Below are positions 50,281-58,436 of a DNA stretch of 64,000 nt, one piece after another. The notes under the pieces are model-generated. The model saw only the letters and a list, made by a program, of their open reading frames with translations, was not told the DNA's origin and searched no databases. The stretch covers positions 39,533 to 103,532 of the forward strand of contig CAZMMX010000007.1 of the NCBI GenBank assembly GCA_964567485.1, read 5' to 3'. This DNA comes from UBA1413 sp964567485. GTDB taxonomy: Bacteria; Bacteroidota; Bacteroidia; Bacteroidales; Prolixibacteraceae. Every line of letters begins with the position of its first letter. Position 1 is the stretch's first letter. Both the position numbers and the translations under genes were made by a program.

Positions 50281-51897
50281 ATGAAGAAATCTACCTTGTT
50301 TTTTGTGTGCTTGTTTTTAGGGTTAACCCTTCAGCTGAGTGCCCAGCGCGGGACAGTCATCAAGGCTGAGCCGCTGACGACCGTTACACCAGCTGAGATC
50401 ATGCTGACCCTGCAGGGCAGTCTCGATGAAACGGCCTATAGCCTGGTCGACCTGTTCACTTACAAGAAGCATTCCGTCACGGCGGTGAAGGTCATTTACA
50501 ACACCATCGATGCCACCGGGAATCCCACTATGGCTTCGGGGGTGGTGTTTCTTCCGGCGGTGGCCACACCTGTGCAGACCCCTCTGTTTCTCTATCTGCA
50601 CGGAACGCTGACCCGTGACCTGGATGCCCCGTCGTATCTGCAGGGGATAGAAACGGTCATTGGCTGGATCATGGCCATGGATGGTTACATTGCCGTATTG
50701 CCCGATTATGTGGGGTTGGGTGATGGGTTGGGAATTCATCCTTACCACCATGCGGCTTCGGAGGCTTCGGCCAGCGTTGACATGCTGAAAGCGGCCGTTG
50801 CGGTATGCAGCGATCCCCTGGTGGGGTCTAAACCCGATGGCAACCTTTACATGAGCGGCTATTCCCAGGGAGGACATGCCGCCCTGGCCACCCAGTATGA
50901 GCTCCAGAATCATCCCCTTCCCGGGATCACCCTCCGGAAGACAGTGGCCGGAAGTGGTGCCTACAGCCTCTCCCAGGTACAGAAAAAATACCTCTTCGAC
51001 CATCCGGTCTACCCCAGTCCCTCGTTTCTTCCTTACATGCTGATGAGTTTCCAGGAAGCCTACGGAAATCTATATGGCAACCTGGGTCAGGTTTTTTTGC
51101 CGCCCTATAACACCACGATCCCTGATCTCTTCAACGGCTGGTATACCACCGACGAGATCAACAGCCAACTGCCTCCGGAGTGGAAAACCATGTTTGTGCC
51201 CAAATACTTGTGGAATATCCAGTACAACTATTTTCATCCGGTGAACAGCGCCCTGCGGAAAAACGACGTGATCGCCTGGAAGCCCAAAAGCGATCTCCAT
51301 CTCTATTATTGCACCTGTGACGAACTGGTCGCCAATGAAAATTCGCTGCTGGCCTATCTCTCCTTTTTACTCAGGGGAAGCAGCAAGGTCAGTTGTTTGC
51401 CGGTGGGCCCCTTCAAACATGCAGAATGTGCCCCGTTTGTGCTGCTGTTGTCGAAGATCCAGTTCGACTGTGCCTCGGGGGTGAATCCCTGCGGTATCGA
51501 CCTGTTGAGTTTGCTGAAGTCGGCCACCAAAGAGGATTTACCGGAATTCAGGAATGCCTTGTCGGGTCTTACCGTGTCGCCAGGGATCGACGAGCTGATG
51601 GAGAATGAGCAACTGGCGGCCTGGGTGCGGGAGAGCGGCCTGATGGAGTCTGATGAGCCGTCTGAGCTGACGTTATATCCCAATCCGGCCTACGATGTGG
51701 TGAGGATCCAGCGGCCTGCCGGACTGCAGGGATTGGCCAGGGTCAGGTTGTACGACATGCAGGGCAGGCTGGTCATGGAGGATGACTTCACGGGAACGGA
51801 GATGCAGATCGACGTGAAACCGCTGCCTGCCGGGGCCTATCAGCTCATCCTCAACGGTAACCGGCTGATGACCAAAACCCTGGTTGTCATGGAATAA
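50281..51897 (+). CDS. secreted alpha/beta hydrolase (lipase-like) with T9SS sorting domain
   Basis: 538 residues. A signal peptide (about 1-21, ending LQLSAQ) precedes an alpha/beta hydrolase: LYLHGTLTRD region, DYVGLGDG, and the nucleophile elbow MSGYSQGGHAAL with Ser195; CDELVANENS and GPFKHAECAP offer the Asp and His. The layout resembles secretory lipases. The last 80 residues (about 458-538, LTLYPNPAYDVVRI to KTLVVME) are a type A sorting domain that sends proteins through the type IX secretion system. Target esters unknown. Confidence 0.88.
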   Translation: MKKSTLFFVCLFLGLTLQLSAQRGTVIKAEPLTTVTPAEIMLTLQGSLDETAYSLVDLFTYKKHSVTAVKVIYNTIDATGNPTMASGVVFLPAVATPVQTPLFLYLHGTLTRDLDAPSYLQGIETVIGWIMAMDGYIAVLPDYVGLGDGLGIHPYHHAASEASASVDMLKAAVAVCSDPLVGSKPDGNLYMSGYSQGGHAALATQYELQNHPLPGITLRKTVAGSGAYSLSQVQKKYLFDHPVYPSPSFLPYMLMSFQEAYGNLYGNLGQVFLPPYNTTIPDLFNGWYTTDEINSQLPPEWKTMFVPKYLWNIQYNYFHPVNSALRKNDVIAWKPKSDLHLYYCTCDELVANENSLLAYLSFLLRGSSKVSCLPVGPFKHAECAPFVLLLSKIQFDCASGVNPCGIDLLSLLKSATKEDLPEFRNALSGLTVSPGIDELMENEQLAAWVRESGLMESDEPSELTLYPNPAYDVVRIQRPAGLQGLARVRLYDMQGRLVMEDDFTGTEMQIDVKPLPAGAYQLILNGNRLMTKTLVVME

Positions 51898-51903
51898 GGC
51901 GCA

Positions 51904-52092
51904 TCAGGCCAGCTGGGTGAGGCCGTATTTTTTCATCATCATTTTATCGGGCAGGTTTTCGGGCAGCACTCTTTTGTAGAGGGGCAGGAAGAAGCTGCGT
52001 TTGCCGCAGCGGACGACCGGCGGGGGATTTTCGGAGATGATATTGCGGATCACCCGGGAGCAGAATTCGGTCACGGGGGGGCTTTTTAATGG
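51904..52092 (-). pseudogene. 3' remnant of a short-chain dehydrogenase gene
   Basis: On the minus strand a frame of 62 codons ends with TGA at 51904-51906, and an in-frame stop lies just upstream at 52093-52095. The residues (VTEFCSRVIRNIISENPP, VVRCGKRSFFLPLYKRVLPE, KYGLTQLA) look like the C-terminal end of SDR-family oxidoreductases, including the usual basic-hydrophobic tail. There is no start, Rossmann loop or YxxxK. The remainder is replaced by the GT2 gene, whose end overlaps by a few bases, so this seems a deletion relic. Confidence 0.55.
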
Positions 52093-53135
52093 TCATGGCC
52101 CGGGTGAAAAGGAAATTGTGAGAAGCGGCGAATGTGACGAACATAGAAATTCCAGACCATGCTGCCGCGGTAGACTTCGGGGTGGTGGGGATTTTTCACC
52201 AGGGGAAGGAGGGCTTTTCTTTTCCTGAGGAAACGGCGCAGGGAGCCGTAAAAGGCCATATGGGCTTTTCCCACTGCCCGGAAGGCGCTGACCTGTCCGG
52301 TGACCAGGAATTGCGCCGCTGCCACACCATCGAGGATCATACGGGGCAACAACACGGGGATGAGCCTTCCCTGGGGCAGGTTTTTCAGGAGCATCCACAG
52401 GCTGTTGCGGAAGTTGAGAAATACCTTTTGGGGGCTCTGGTAGGAGAGGGTGGCCCCGCCGAGGTGATAGACCAGGGAGGCGGGTTCGAAAGCGATGGTT
52501 CTTCCCTGGTTTTTCAGGCGCCAGCAGAGGTCGATCTCTTCCATGTGGGCAAAGAAATCTTCGTCAAAGCCTCCCGACTGGCGGAACGCTTCGGCGCGGA
52601 TGAACATGCAGGCTCCCGTGGCCCAGAAAATGGAGAGGGACTGGTCGTACTGTCCGTGGTCTTCCTCAACTTCGGCAAGCACCCTTCCCCGGCAGAAGGG
52701 ATAGCCCCAGTGGTCGAGAAATCCTCCGGCGGCTCCGGCATATTCGAATTTGTGGCGTTCTTTCCAGCTTCTCACCTTGGGCTGTATGGCAGCTATCCCG
52801 GGGTCGGCCACGAGACGGCTGACGCAGGGTTCCAGCCATCCGGGGGTGACTTCGATGTCGGAGTTGACCAACACGAAGATGTCGGCATCGACCTGGCTCA
52901 GGGCGCGGTTGTAGCCTCCGGCGAAGCCGTGGTTTTCACCCAGCCTGATCACCTTGACCGCGGGGAAGTGCTGTTCCAGAAATTCGGGAGATCCATCGGT
53001 CGACCCATTGTCGGCCACGATAAGTGAAATCCCCTCTCCACGGCTGTGCTCCACCAGAGAGGGCAAAAACTGTGGAAACAGGGAGATCCCGTTCCAGTTC
53101 AGAATGACAATGGCGATGGAGGGCCGGTTTTCCAT
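52086..53135 (-). CDS. GT2-family glycosyltransferase (rhamnosyltransferase-like)
   Basis: About 349 residues. The GT-A domain shows SIAIVILNWNGISLFPQFL, VADNGSTDGSPEF, VNSDIEVTPGWLEP, the metal-binding region, and GGFDEDFFAHMEEIDLCWRLK, all typical of the large rhamnosyltransferase-like group. The C-terminal 90 residues hold one or two hydrophobic helices. The open frame continues upstream by 134 codons but overlaps the next gene antiframe and is Arg/Pro/Gly-rich, so the ATG at 53135 is preferred, 5 bases after the upstream gene's stop. Confidence 0.9.
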   Translation of the reverse strand: MENRPSIAIVILNWNGISLFPQFLPSLVEHSRGEGISLIVADNGSTDGSPEFLEQHFPAVKVIRLGENHGFAGGYNRALSQVDADIFVLVNSDIEVTPGWLEPCVSRLVADPGIAAIQPKVRSWKERHKFEYAGAAGGFLDHWGYPFCRGRVLAEVEEDHGQYDQSLSIFWATGACMFIRAEAFRQSGGFDEDFFAHMEEIDLCWRLKNQGRTIAFEPASLVYHLGGATLSYQSPQKVFLNFRNSLWMLLKNLPQGRLIPVLLPRMILDGVAAAQFLVTGQVSAFRAVGKAHMAFYGSLRRFLRKRKALLPLVKNPHHPEVYRGSMVWNFYVRHIRRFSQFPFHPGHDH

Positions 53136-53140
53136 TCCTG

Positions 53141-53611
53141 TCAGCTGAGGAGCAGTTTCGCCAGCATGGCGGCCAGTTTCTCCTTGTCGAGGGCTTCGAG
53201 AATGCGGGAGATTTTTTCCTGCTTGTCGGGGAGTTCTGACTGGACCAGGCTTTCGATCTCCTTCATCTGTTTTCCGGTCAGCTCGTCGGCCAGGAGGAGG
53301 ATCACCTTCCGGCTTTCGGGTTCTCCGCCCGGAAGGCCCAGTTTTTCGAGCTCCTCGATGGTGGCCGTGAGGATTCCCTGGGCCTGGAATTTCACGGGGT
53401 CTTTGCTTTTGCCGGCTCCCGAGGCATCCCTGAGGCTCCAGCTCGAATAGTCGTAGTGGAGCTCTTTGATCAGCCTGACCTTGGAACTCTCCTTCCCGAA
53501 GATCCTCTCCAGGAAGATAATGGTCTGGTTTTTCCACGCTTCCAGGTCAAAGCGGGCGTCGTTCAGTTTTTCTATCTGTTCCTTCAACAGGGCTATCTCT
53601 TTTTCGGCCAT
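53141..53611 (-). CDS. conserved hypothetical coiled-coil protein
   Basis: 156 residues, family not recognised. It begins with a coiled coil (MAEKEIALLKEQIEKLNDAR and on to about residue 40), a central part with KELHYDYSSWSLRDASGAG (about 65-85), and a helical C-terminus rich in Glu/Lys/Leu. No signal peptide or membrane span, so probably cytoplasmic. It precedes the GT2 gene by 5 bases on the same strand, so the two are co-transcribed, and may be involved in the same process. Confidence 0.75.
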   Translation of the reverse strand: MAEKEIALLKEQIEKLNDARFDLEAWKNQTIIFLERIFGKESSKVRLIKELHYDYSSWSLRDASGAGKSKDPVKFQAQGILTATIEELEKLGLPGGEPESRKVILLLADELTGKQMKEIESLVQSELPDKQEKISRILEALDKEKLAAMLAKLLLS

Positions 53612-53912
53612 GGTATGCTTATTTTTTTGTGCAATTTACAAATAAACTCAGGAAATAATTCACCGGTTATGACAAATGGTTTGCCCCAACCGATATTCCA
53701 TCGGGAATTTGCCATCATTAAGTTCCGCTTCCTGTGCCTGGGATGTGGAAGAGCGGGGGAAGAAAACAGAATATCCGTAGGAGGCTATTTGCTGCCCGGT
53801 TCCTTCACCCTTTCTTTTTGGCTGACGCGGAAGGTGGTCGAGGGCTTTGTCACAGTAAATCTCAGCGTGGTTGGTTTTTTGTTTCCGGCGGGACTAAGAT
53901 AGCGATTTGAGT
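53612..53912. other. intergenic stretch without recognised element
   Basis: About 300 bases between the coiled-coil gene start and the DUF3078 terminator. It must hold the promoter of the coiled-coil-GT2 operon; a short open frame on the plus strand lacks protein character. Nothing else was recognised. Confidence 0.4.
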
Positions 53913-53950
53913 AAAAAAAAAGCCCCGCACTGATGGGGTGCGGAGCTTTT
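53913..53950 (-). terminator. intrinsic terminator of the DUF3078 gene
   Basis: On the minus strand AAAAGCTCCGCAC pairs with GTGCGGGGCTTTT (13-bp stem at 53918-53930 and 53938-53950, one G-U pair, 7-base loop) and runs into a T-tract (A-run of the plus strand, 53913-53921). It lies about 50 bases after the stop of the DUF3078 gene. Confidence 0.85.
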
Positions 53951-54001
53951 CGGGACAGAAAAACCGGAAATGTGGTTTTCTGTGGGTATGGAATTCCGGT
54001 A

Positions 54002-54865
54002 TCAGAATTTGTAGCTGAAGCCTGCGCCGAAGAGTTGTTTCCACTGGGCGAGGCTGTTTTTTTCCTCGATGGTGATGTCGTCATCGTAGATCATGTTGGT
54101 GATCAGGTTGGCCGACAGGTATTTGTTGATTTTCATATTGATGCGGAAGTCCCAGTTGACGTCGATATTCTGGGGATTGTGCAGGTAGTTGGAGAAGAGT
54201 CCCAGGGCGGTGACCATATCGACGTTGGTGACCAGGGGGAGTTTGAGTTCTGATTTCAGGGTACCCCCCATTTCTGCGCGGAAGACGTTTCCGGGGTCCA
54301 CGCCGAAAGCGCCGGCATCGGAAAGTTCGTCATCCAGGACGAAGGTGAGTTTTGATCCGAGGGGAGAGAGGAAGAGGGAGAATTTATCGCTGGGTTTGTA
54401 GTCGGCACCCAGGGCAAAGCTGAGGTAGGCGGGGGCAAAGAGGGCGGAGATTTTATCGGTCACGTTGGGGTATTTGTAACCGTTGGCGAACTGGGTGCGG
54501 AAGTTGAGGAGACCGCTGTAGAACCAGTGGCTTTCCGGGGCCATTTTATACCCGGCTTTGGAGCTGAATTCCAATTTATCTTCCGATTTGATCAGGTCGG
54601 CGGAGCCTTCCTTGAGGAGGCCGTAGCCCAGGTTAAGGCTGTTGTCCCAGGACATGCGGTCTTTGAGGTAATTGGCGGCATAGTTGAAAAGGCCCACACC
54701 CGATACCGAGTTTTTCCCTCCGGCCGACCAGTTCGAAAAGGAGACCTGGCTGAAGTTGAGGGTGAAGTCGCCATTGCGCTTCCAGGAGGTGGTATCTTTC
54801 ACGTCCTGGCCATAGGCAGCTGAAAAGAACACCAAAGCGGTGAACAATAACACTACTTTCTTCAT
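54002..54865 (-). CDS. DUF3078 outer membrane protein
   Basis: 287 residues. A signal peptide (MKKVVLLFTALVFFSAAYGQ) is followed by the family's opening NGDFTLNFSQVSFSNWSAGG and alternating amphipathic strands ending in the aromatic FGAGFSYKF, which marks an outer membrane beta-barrel. DUF3078 proteins are confined largely to Bacteroidota and have no settled function. A strong terminator follows. It stands alone between two other operons. Confidence 0.9.
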   Translation of the reverse strand: MKKVVLLFTALVFFSAAYGQDVKDTTSWKRNGDFTLNFSQVSFSNWSAGGKNSVSGVGLFNYAANYLKDRMSWDNSLNLGYGLLKEGSADLIKSEDKLEFSSKAGYKMAPESHWFYSGLLNFRTQFANGYKYPNVTDKISALFAPAYLSFALGADYKPSDKFSLFLSPLGSKLTFVLDDELSDAGAFGVDPGNVFRAEMGGTLKSELKLPLVTNVDMVTALGLFSNYLHNPQNIDVNWDFRINMKINKYLSANLITNMIYDDDITIEEKNSLAQWKQLFGAGFSYKF

Positions 54866-54983
54866 GTGTACTTGTTTAAAAGGTTAATAAAGAATTGTGA
54901 TAGTAGGTAACAAAGAAAATGCACTGGGCCACAGTGCATTTCTATAGTATTGCCGGCGGTGGTTTCCATCACCACACGCGGGA

Positions 54984-55757
54984 TTACACTTCGTCGGGAA
55001 GCTGGTTGATTTTTTCGTCGACCAGAATACGTCCGCAGTATTCGCAGACGATGATTTTCTTACGGCTGGCGATGTCGAGCTGTCGCTGCGGGGGGATTTT
55101 GTTGAAGCATCCACCGCAGGCGTCGCGCTGGATGGTCACCACGGCCAGGCCGTTGCGGGCATTCTTGCGGATCCTCTTGAACGCGGTCAGGAGGCGGGGT
55201 TCTATGAAGAACTCGATTTTCTCGGCCCTGCCTTTGAGTTTTTCCTCTTCGATGCGGGTCTCTTCGGTGATCTCTTCCAATTCCTTATTTTTCCGGTCGA
55301 GGTCTTCGAGCCTTTCGGAAAGCAGGACTTTAGAGCTCTCGATGGCCTCTTTTTTGGCTTCCAGGTCGGCGGTGAATTCCCTGATTTTCTTTTCAGAGAG
55401 CTGGATTTCGAGGTTCTGGAATTCAATTTCCTTACCCAGGGAGTCGAATTCGCGGTTATTGCGAACGTTGTTCTGCTGTTCGGTATATTTGGCAATCAGG
55501 TTCTGTGATTCGCGGATGGCGATTTTCTTATTGCTGATGGCCACTTCAATCTCTTTGTTCTCGTCGTCGAAGTTGTGCAGGCGGGTCTTGAGTCCGGCGA
55601 TCTCATCCTCAAGGTCCTGGACTTCCAGGGGGAGTTCTCCGCGGAGCACCTTGATCTTGTCGATGGCTGAGACCACACTCTGAAGGTCAAAGAGGGCGCG
55701 CAGCTTTTCTTCGATCGAAACCTCTTTTTCGTCTACTCTGGTAAATGGAGTATTCAT
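54984..55757 (-). CDS. coiled-coil zinc ribbon protein (CdsZ/DUF164 type)
   Basis: About 257 residues. Residues about 10-185 are one long coiled coil (LRALFDLQSVVSAIDKIKVL opens it), and the C-terminus carries a C4 zinc ribbon with DACGGCFNKIPPQ and VCEYCGRILV (two CxxC pairs). Such proteins often neighbour a Nif3-like gene, as here (36 bases upstream on the same strand), and are thought to be nucleic acid or nucleotide-binding adaptors. An upstream ATG (11 residues earlier) exists; 55757 gives the common start MNTPFTR. Confidence 0.87.
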   Translation of the reverse strand: MNTPFTRVDEKEVSIEEKLRALFDLQSVVSAIDKIKVLRGELPLEVQDLEDEIAGLKTRLHNFDDENKEIEVAISNKKIAIRESQNLIAKYTEQQNNVRNNREFDSLGKEIEFQNLEIQLSEKKIREFTADLEAKKEAIESSKVLLSERLEDLDRKNKELEEITEETRIEEEKLKGRAEKIEFFIEPRLLTAFKRIRKNARNGLAVVTIQRDACGGCFNKIPPQRQLDIASRKKIIVCEYCGRILVDEKINQLPDEV

Positions 55758-55792
55758 AATTATTACGGGTTGAATTTCAGTTAATTGCATTT

Positions 55793-56902
55793 TTACAGGT
55801 AATAACCAACCGGATTGGTATTTACCTCCGATAAACGGACTGCAAATGTAGGGAATTTTTTTGTAAGATATTCAAGAAAAAGTTGTTTGGTAAACTGCTC
55901 ACTTTCAAAATGTCCGATGTCGGCCATGACGATGCGGCCGTCGGGTTCTGCGAACTGGTGGTATTTGATGTCGCTGGTGAGGAAGAAGTCGGCATTGCTG
56001 GCGATGGCCTCCTTCAGCAGGAAAGATCCCGCTCCTCCGCAGAGGGCCACTTTGCGTACTTTCTTGTCCAGAAGCGGGGAGTGGCGGATGACCGGAATGG
56101 CGAAAAGCTCTTTCAGGCGTGCCAGGAATTCCGTTTCTGTGACGGCTGCGGGCAGGGTGCCGGAGATGCCGGCGCCGATGGCGGGATGGGCGTTATCGAG
56201 GGGGTAAATGTCGTAGGCTACCTCTTCATAGGGATGGCTGGCCAGCAGGGCTGCCACGACGGCGGTCTCCTCCCATGCGGGAAAGATGGTCTCGATGCGG
56301 GTTTCGCTTTCCTGATGGAGGGTTCCCGGCACTCCGGCGAAGGGATGGGTGCCCTCGTCTCCCCGGAAGGTGCCATATCCTTCGGCGTTGAAGCTGCACT
56401 GGTCATAATTGCCGATTTCTCCGGCTCCCGCGCTAAAGAGGGCTTCCCTGACCTGTGGAAGATGGGAGGGAGGCACGAAGGTGACCAGTTTGCGCAGTTT
56501 CCCCCGCAGGGGTTGCAGGATGGCGGTGTTTTCCAGACCCAGTTTCCGGGCAATCATGGAATTGACGCCCCCGGTAATATTGTCGAGATTGGTATGCGCG
56601 GCATAGAGGGTGATGCCGTGGCTGATGGCCTTCATCAGTACCCGTCCTGTGGCGGTGGCCCCGGTGATTTTTTTGATTCCTCCGAAGATCACGGGATGGT
56701 GGCCCACGATGAGGTTACTCCCCCGGGCGATGGCCTCGTCGACCACTTCCGGAGTGATGTCAAGGGTGATAAGGATGGAGGTGAGAGGTGCCGAGGGATC
56801 GCCGCACTGGATGCCGGCGTTGTCGTAGCTCTCCTGAAGTGCTGGCGGCGCCAGCAGTTCAAGGGTTTTTAAAACTTCCGATATAGCGATGGGTGATTCC
56901 AT
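55793..56902 (-). CDS. Nif3-like dinuclear metal-centre protein
   Basis: 369 residues, the long form with a middle PII-like insert (about 130-235). The metal ligands are visible in LIVGHHPVIFGGIKK (His pair, about 63), AAHTNLDNITGGVNS (about 100) and, C-terminal, DIGHFESEQFTKQLF (His and Glu). Members are often labelled GTP cyclohydrolase I type 2, a claim with little support. Followed by the zinc ribbon gene and preceded by a MerR-type gene, all on one strand. Confidence 0.9.
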   Translation of the reverse strand: MESPIAISEVLKTLELLAPPALQESYDNAGIQCGDPSAPLTSILITLDITPEVVDEAIARGSNLIVGHHPVIFGGIKKITGATATGRVLMKAISHGITLYAAHTNLDNITGGVNSMIARKLGLENTAILQPLRGKLRKLVTFVPPSHLPQVREALFSAGAGEIGNYDQCSFNAEGYGTFRGDEGTHPFAGVPGTLHQESETRIETIFPAWEETAVVAALLASHPYEEVAYDIYPLDNAHPAIGAGISGTLPAAVTETEFLARLKELFAIPVIRHSPLLDKKVRKVALCGGAGSFLLKEAIASNADFFLTSDIKYHQFAEPDGRIVMADIGHFESEQFTKQLFLEYLTKKFPTFAVRLSEVNTNPVGYYL

Positions 56903-56921
56903 ACTTTGTTCACTCCGTCTC

Positions 56922-57272
56922 TTAACTCCCCTGCTCTCCCAGTTCTTTCTGAATATCTTCGAGTTGCTGGCGAATGAGGATCAGCCGTTCCACCACCTCG
57001 CCAGTGCGGGCGGTTCCCTTCCGGTTTTTCAGGAGCAATGCCTCGGCGCCTTTCAGGGTCATTCCCTTTTCCTTAACCAGGTGGTAGATCACCTTGAGCT
57101 GCTGGATATTCTCTTTGGTGAACATGCGGTTTCCCTTCTTGTTCTTTTGCAGCTTGATGATGGAAAATTCCTTATCCCAGAAGCGGATCAGGGAGGTGCT
57201 CACCCCCAGTTGGTCGGCGACCTCACTGATGGTGAAAAATATCTTTTCTATTTTAGGTTCTTTGTATGGCAC
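56922..57272 (-). CDS. MerR-family transcriptional regulator
   Basis: 116 residues. The DNA-binding wing-HTH is at about 11-80: FTISEVADQLGVSTSLIRFW, KKGNRMFTKENIQQLKVIYH and LVKEKGMTLKGAEALL. A helical dimer segment follows and no effector domain exists, so it is a short MerR of the kind common in this phylum. Ends 20 bases before the Nif3 gene and starts 3 bases after the M23 gene. Confidence 0.88.
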   Translation of the reverse strand: MPYKEPKIEKIFFTISEVADQLGVSTSLIRFWDKEFSIIKLQKNKKGNRMFTKENIQQLKVIYHLVKEKGMTLKGAEALLLKNRKGTARTGEVVERLILIRQQLEDIQKELGEQGS

Positions 57273-57274
57273 GG

Positions 57275-58246
57275 TTAGTCGAAGCTCTGTCCCATGTTAG
57301 AAGAGATGGCGATCATCTGTTCGTACTCCTTGGGAGTAAGGTCCATGTAGTAGAAGTATTGCGGATTGACGGGTTCCCCGTTTTTGTGGACTTCGTAGTG
57401 GAGGTGCGGGGCAGTGGAGATGCCGGTACTTCCGACGAAACCGATCACCTCGCCCCGTTTCACTTTCTGTCCGGCCTTGATGTTAAACTTGTTCAGGTGG
57501 GCATATACTGTTTTGTAGCCATAACCGTGGTTGATAGTGATCATGTTGCCATAGCCTGAATGGCCATTGGTCGCTTCTTCGATGGTCCCATCGCCGGTGG
57601 CATAGACCTCGGTATTTGTGGGAGCAGTGAAGTCCATGCCGTAGTGGAATTTCTTGATTTTGTAGACCGGGTGGATGCGGTATCCCCATCCGGAGGCGGT
57701 ATTTTTGAGGTCCTTATTGGAGATGGGCTGAATGGAGGGGATGGCGGCCACCATTTTCTCTTTGTCGAGGGCCAGTTTCATCACCTCGTCATATGACTTG
57801 GACTGGACGTAGGCTTTTTTGGCCAGAATATCGAGACGGCGGGCGGTGTTGACCACCAGTTCGTTATTGTCCATGTTTTCGAGGTGGGCATATTTGTTGA
57901 CCCCTCCGAACCCCGCATTTCGGATGGAGGCGGGAATGGGGTCGGTTTCGAAGATCACCCTGTAGATCTTGTCATCGCGCTGCTGCATTTCGGAGAGCAC
58001 CTTATCGATGTTCTCCAAATCCTTCTGCATGAGCTTGTATTGGGTGATCAGACGCTGGTTTTCCCGTTTGAGTGCTTTCGACTGTGGTGTTTCGTAGAAA
58101 TTGACGATCACGATCACCAACACCACGGCAAAGGCCATGCTGCTGGAGAAATAGGCGAAAAAGCGGGTTAACTGTTCTTTCAGAGAGACCCCGTGTTCTT
58201 CGTAACTGAGGCTCTCAGGATTAAAACGGTACTTTCTTTTGGCCAT
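57275..58246 (-). CDS. M23-family metallopeptidase, membrane-anchored
   Basis: 323 residues. One membrane span (FAVVLVIVIVNFYET, about 40-54) anchors the protein, a coiled coil follows (about 58-105), and the LytM domain (about 190-305) has the zinc ligands HYGMDFTAPTNTEV (H-x3-D) and HLHYEVHKNG (HxH). It would cut peptidoglycan cross-links in the periplasm, probably in cell division or shape control. First gene of the four-gene run M23-MerR-Nif3-zinc ribbon. Confidence 0.92.
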   Translation of the reverse strand: MAKRKYRFNPESLSYEEHGVSLKEQLTRFFAYFSSSMAFAVVLVIVIVNFYETPQSKALKRENQRLITQYKLMQKDLENIDKVLSEMQQRDDKIYRVIFETDPIPASIRNAGFGGVNKYAHLENMDNNELVVNTARRLDILAKKAYVQSKSYDEVMKLALDKEKMVAAIPSIQPISNKDLKNTASGWGYRIHPVYKIKKFHYGMDFTAPTNTEVYATGDGTIEEATNGHSGYGNMITINHGYGYKTVYAHLNKFNIKAGQKVKRGEVIGFVGSTGISTAPHLHYEVHKNGEPVNPQYFYYMDLTPKEYEQMIAISSNMGQSFD

Positions 58247-58436
58247 ATAAAGGTTTACTCAATTTCTCCATCCCCCCTTCGGGCAGAATGAATATTTCGC
58301 ATAAATTTGCACAATTTTCTTTGAATATGGTGCAATAAGCCTGCAAAAGTAGTGATTAAGGTTTTGAATTCTAATTTTGCAGCAGTCGTTTAATCTTTTT
58401 TAACAAACTTAAGGTCAACGAGAGGATATTAATATG

